A DNA stretch of 8,961 nt, taken from positions 1-8,961 of the forward strand of contig JAGSPR010000285.1 in the NCBI GenBank assembly GCA_018262455.1, in the 5' to 3' direction. The translations under genes and the position numbers were made by a program. The notes under the pieces are model-generated. The model ran no database searches. It worked only from the letters and a program-made list of their open reading frames with translations, and was not told where the DNA came from. Origin of the DNA: Deltaproteobacteria bacterium (GTDB taxonomy: Bacteria; Myxococcota; Polyangia; Haliangiales; Haliangiaceae). Of the stretch, positions 6,883-8,961 are shown in pieces (positions within the stretch are counted from its first letter, which is position 1; every line of letters starts with the position of its first letter).

Positions 6883-8721
6883 ATGCAGCGCGCCGTGATC
6901 GCATTGGCATGGCTCGGCCTCTCCGCGTGCGGGAGCGAGCCCGGTGACCGCGAGCCCGGCGAGCATCCGGCCGAAGCCCCGGTGCAAGCGCTCGCCCTCA
7001 ACCGCGCTGCGTGCGACAAGGGCGAGCCGCTCGCCTGTTACAACCTCGGCTGGATGTACGCCAACGGGGCGGACGCGCCGAAGCAGCCCGCGCGGGCCGC
7101 GGCGCTGTTCGAGCGCGCATGCGATGGCGGCGCCGCGCTCGGCTGCGCGGATCTCGGCGCGATGTACAACAGCGGCATCGGCGTCGAGCACGATGCGGAG
7201 CGCGCCGAGCAGCTGTTCGAGCGCGCGTGCACCGGCGGTGCGACGCGCGGCTGCGAGAGCCTGGTCTCGGTCCAGGACCACCAGTGCACCGGAGGGGACG
7301 CCACGGTGTGTACCAAGCTCGGCTGGCGGATCGCCAACGGCACGGGCGTGCCGAAGGATCCCTCCCACGCCGCCCAGCTGTATCGCCGCGGGTGCGACGG
7401 TGGCAATGCCCTCGGCTGCTCGAACCTCGGGACGATGTACGAGAACGGCAGCGGCGTCACCAAGGACATCGCCATGGCGTTCGGGCTCTACCAGCGCGCC
7501 TGCGATCACAACGAGAACCTCGGTTGCACGAACCTGGGCCTGCTGTATGCAGACGGCCGGGGCGTCAAGAAGAACGTCGCAAAGGCACTCGAGCTCCACG
7601 ACCGCGCGTGCGAGGCCGGCGAGGGACTCGGTTGCTACAACCTCGGCTGGATGTATGCGCAGGGCAACGGCGTCAAGGTCGATCGCAAGCGCGCGGAGAA
7701 GCTCTACCGCGAGGCGTGTGACGGCGGCGAGATGTCGGGTTGCTACAACCTCGGCTGGATGTACGAGAAGGGCCAGGGAGTCGATCAGGATCTCGAAGAG
7801 GCGATCGAGCTCTACAAGAAGGCGTGCACCGGCAACGACGCGATGGCGTGCACCAATCTCGGCATCCTGTATCGCAATGGCAGGGGCGTGCCGAAGGATC
7901 CCGCGCGCGCGGCGAAGCTGCACGAGCGCGCGTGCGACGGCGGCGAGATCCTTGGCTGCTACAACCTCGCCCTGCTCTACGAGGCGGGCGAAGGCGTGAC
8001 CAAGGACGAGGAGCGCGCCGCCAAGCTCCACCAGCGCGCGTGCGATGCCGGTGCAGCCTCGGCCTGCACCGCGCTCGGGCTGCTGTTCGCGGATGGCCGC
8101 GGCGTGACCAAGGACGTGCGCCATGCCGTCGAGCTCCACGAGCTCGCCTGCCAGCGTGGCGAGCCGCTCGGCTGCACCAACGCCGGCTGGACCTACGAGA
8201 ACGGCAAGGGCATCCCGAAGGACCAGGCGAAGGCGCTCGCGCTCTACAAGCGCGGCTGCGATGCGGGAAGTGCGCTCGGCTGCACGAACCTCGGCGTCAT
8301 CTACGACACCGGCGTGACCGTGCCGCATGACTACCCGCTCGCCGCCAAGCTCTACAAGAAGGGCTGCGACGGCCACGAGCCGCTCGGCTGTTACAACCTC
8401 GCGCTGATGCACGAGAACGGTCAGGGGATGCCGAAGAACGCTCGCCAGGCGGTCACGCTCTATCGCCTGGGCTGCGACGGTGGCGAGCCGCTCTCGTGCA
8501 ACAACCTCGGCATCATGTATGCCGGCGGCAAGGGCATCCCGAAGGACGTCGAGTACGCCTCCTCGCTCTACCAGCGCGCCTGCGACAAGAACGAGGCGCT
8601 CGGCTGCTACAACCTGTCCCTGCTCTACGAGGCCGGTGATCACGTGCTGAAGGATCCGGCGCGCGCGAAGCAGCTCGCCGAGCGTGCATGCGCGCTCGGC
8701 CACACGTCGTCCTGCCCGTAG
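6883..8721 (+). CDS. Sel1-like repeat (SLR) lipoprotein, cysteine-paired repeats
   Basis: A 612-residue lipoprotein built almost entirely of Sel1-like repeats, a TPR-related alpha-alpha fold used for protein-protein binding. The signal peptide ends in the lipobox LSAC (Cys 16), followed by a Glu/Pro-rich linker (17-43). Fifteen complete 36-residue repeats follow (44-115 and 135-602), plus one shortened 19-residue unit (116-134) and a C-terminal cap (603-612). The repeat consensus is C-D-x-G-x5-C-x-N-L-G-x-x-Y-x-x-G-x-G-V-x-K-D-x3-A-x2-L-Y-x-R-A. Each unit carries a CX7C pair, as in Helicobacter Hcp proteins, where the two cysteines form a disulfide that staples the helices, so export to an oxidising compartment fits. 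The start at 6883 rather than GTG 6853 is supported by the signal peptide. It probably acts as a periplasmic or outer-membrane scaffold or binding protein; the partner is unknown. A similar small lipoprotein gene follows it. Confidence 0.93.
   Translation: MQRAVIALAWLGLSACGSEPGDREPGEHPAEAPVQALALNRAACDKGEPLACYNLGWMYANGADAPKQPARAAALFERACDGGAALGCADLGAMYNSGIGVEHDAERAEQLFERACTGGATRGCESLVSVQDHQCTGGDATVCTKLGWRIANGTGVPKDPSHAAQLYRRGCDGGNALGCSNLGTMYENGSGVTKDIAMAFGLYQRACDHNENLGCTNLGLLYADGRGVKKNVAKALELHDRACEAGEGLGCYNLGWMYAQGNGVKVDRKRAEKLYREACDGGEMSGCYNLGWMYEKGQGVDQDLEEAIELYKKACTGNDAMACTNLGILYRNGRGVPKDPARAAKLHERACDGGEILGCYNLALLYEAGEGVTKDEERAAKLHQRACDAGAASACTALGLLFADGRGVTKDVRHAVELHELACQRGEPLGCTNAGWTYENGKGIPKDQAKALALYKRGCDAGSALGCTNLGVIYDTGVTVPHDYPLAAKLYKKGCDGHEPLGCYNLALMHENGQGMPKNARQAVTLYRLGCDGGEPLSCNNLGIMYAGGKGIPKDVEYASSLYQRACDKNEALGCYNLSLLYEAGDHVLKDPARAKQLAERACALGHTSSCP
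7012..8688 (+). repeat. 108-bp tandem repeat array coding Sel1-like repeats
   Basis: A 108-bp coding period runs through 15 full units and one 57-bp unit (7228-7284). Most units have diverged, but neighbours share long identities. For example, a 26-bp stretch at 7630-7655 recurs exactly at 7738-7763, one period later, which suggests recent duplication or gene conversion between those two units. Confidence 0.9.
7228..7284 (+). repeat. Shortened Sel1 unit (19 residues instead of 36)
   Basis: Residues 116-134 (CTGGATRGCESLVSVQDHQ) keep the CX7C pair and part of the first helix but lack the LGxMYxxGxGVxKD core and the second helix. The reading frame is kept and the next unit starts with the same CTGG, so an in-frame 51-bp deletion between units is the simplest origin. 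It puts a kink or break in the superhelix. Confidence 0.75.
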
Positions 8722-8756
8722 CAACTCCGCGGGTGATTGATCGGCTCGCTCGCGTC

Positions 8757-8961
8757 ATGCACACTGCGAGCGTGAACGTGGCACTTGGCCTGCTGGTGGT
8801 GGGAGCGGTTGCGTGTGGCCGGGGGGAACCGGCGTCCAGATCGGCGATCCCGGCCGAACGACCTGCCACCACGCCCACGCCCACGCCCACGCCCCAGGTG
8901 ACCCAGCTCGCCCTGACCGAGAACGTACCGGTGCAGCTGGGCAACGGAGTCTCGCTGACCC
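8757..8961 (+). CDS. N-terminus of a small lipoprotein (3' end outside window)
   Basis: An open frame runs to the window end. From ATG 8757 it begins MHTASVNVALGLLVVGAVAC and then GRGEP. A hydrophobic stretch ending in a lipobox-like AVAC is followed by a Ser/Pro/Ala-rich spacer and a Thr-Pro run (four ACGCCC copies, 8871-8894), then QVTQLALTENVPVQL. This is a normal layout for an outer-membrane lipoprotein with a flexible tether; the folded domain is mostly outside the window, so no function can be given. The start is uncertain: GTG 8733 would add two Arg to an otherwise uncharged n-region, and GTG 8772 has a weak -10-like CACACT 6 nt upstream. It lies 35 bp after the Sel1-repeat gene and may be co-transcribed with it. 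Confidence 0.65.
   Translation, partial: MHTASVNVALGLLVVGAVACGRGEPASRSAIPAERPATTPTPTPTPQVTQLALTENVPVQLGNGVSLT
8871..8894 (+). repeat. ACGCCC microsatellite coding Thr-Pro linker
   Basis: Four perfect copies of the hexamer ACGCCC encode (Thr-Pro)4 in the spacer of the last lipoprotein. Being in frame with a 6-bp unit, changes in copy number would alter only the tether length. Confidence 0.85.

Noticed and set aside
7012..8688. Regular repeats resembling a CRISPR or satellite array
   Set aside because: The 108-bp period is fully coding, in frame and protein-conserved (Sel1-like repeats). There are no identical short repeats with unique spacers.
8513..8944. Minus-strand open frame at the right end
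   Set aside because: It overlaps the end of the Sel1-repeat gene and the new lipoprotein start, and its product is Arg/Ser/Thr-rich with no recognisable pattern.

Overview
The window is GC-rich DNA with strong G/C third-position bias. Its gene set is typical of a large-genome Myxococcota bacterium (Nannocystales/Haliangiales/Polyangiales type): several lipoproteins with short signal peptides, a secreted TPR plus PEGA-like protein with a two-helix membrane tail, a long Sel1-repeat lipoprotein, and a Pro/Lys-rich protein tail. The taxonomic placement is an inference from these protein styles and base composition; no rRNA or other marker gene is present. Eight protein genes are seen, two of them cut by the window edges. 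There are no RNA genes, insertion sequences, CRISPR arrays or phage genes.

Layout. (1) 1-242, plus strand: the 3' end of a gene coding for a PEVK/KPT repeat tail. (2) 261-911, plus: a spermidine-synthase-like Rossmann protein. It converges on (3) 935-1735, minus: a DUF155 (RMD1/YagE-type) protein with a C-terminal membrane anchor. (4) 1783-2766, minus: a secreted TPR/PEGA-like protein, which overlaps by 4 nt (5) 2763-4232, minus: a large lipoprotein of unknown family. (6) 4270-4875, minus: a small charged, helical, phasin-like protein, divergent from (7) 4980-6812, plus: a UbiB/AarF/ABC1-family atypical kinase. (8) 6883-8721, plus: a lipoprotein with 15 complete Sel1-like repeats, each with a CX7C pair, and one cut-down repeat. 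(9) From about 8757 to the window end, plus: the start of another small lipoprotein with a Thr-Pro linker.

How the genes may work together. Genes 4 and 5 are translationally coupled and both exported, so they probably form one cell-envelope module. Genes 6 and 7 share a 104-bp divergent promoter region and may both act on membrane lipid or quinone biology. Genes 8 and 9 lie in tandem and are both lipoproteins.

A recurring regulatory pattern stands out. Several genes at the head of a transcription unit have no Shine-Dalgarno sequence but carry a -10-like TAnnnT or near match 6-9 nt before the start codon. The one coupled internal gene instead has a strong Shine-Dalgarno site. This suggests widespread leaderless transcripts. 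I see no convincing undescribed defence or mobile system; the most unusual items are the unknown lipoprotein/TPR pair, the UbiB-phasin-like pair and the leaderless promoter pattern. Every gap between genes is shorter than about 110 bp.
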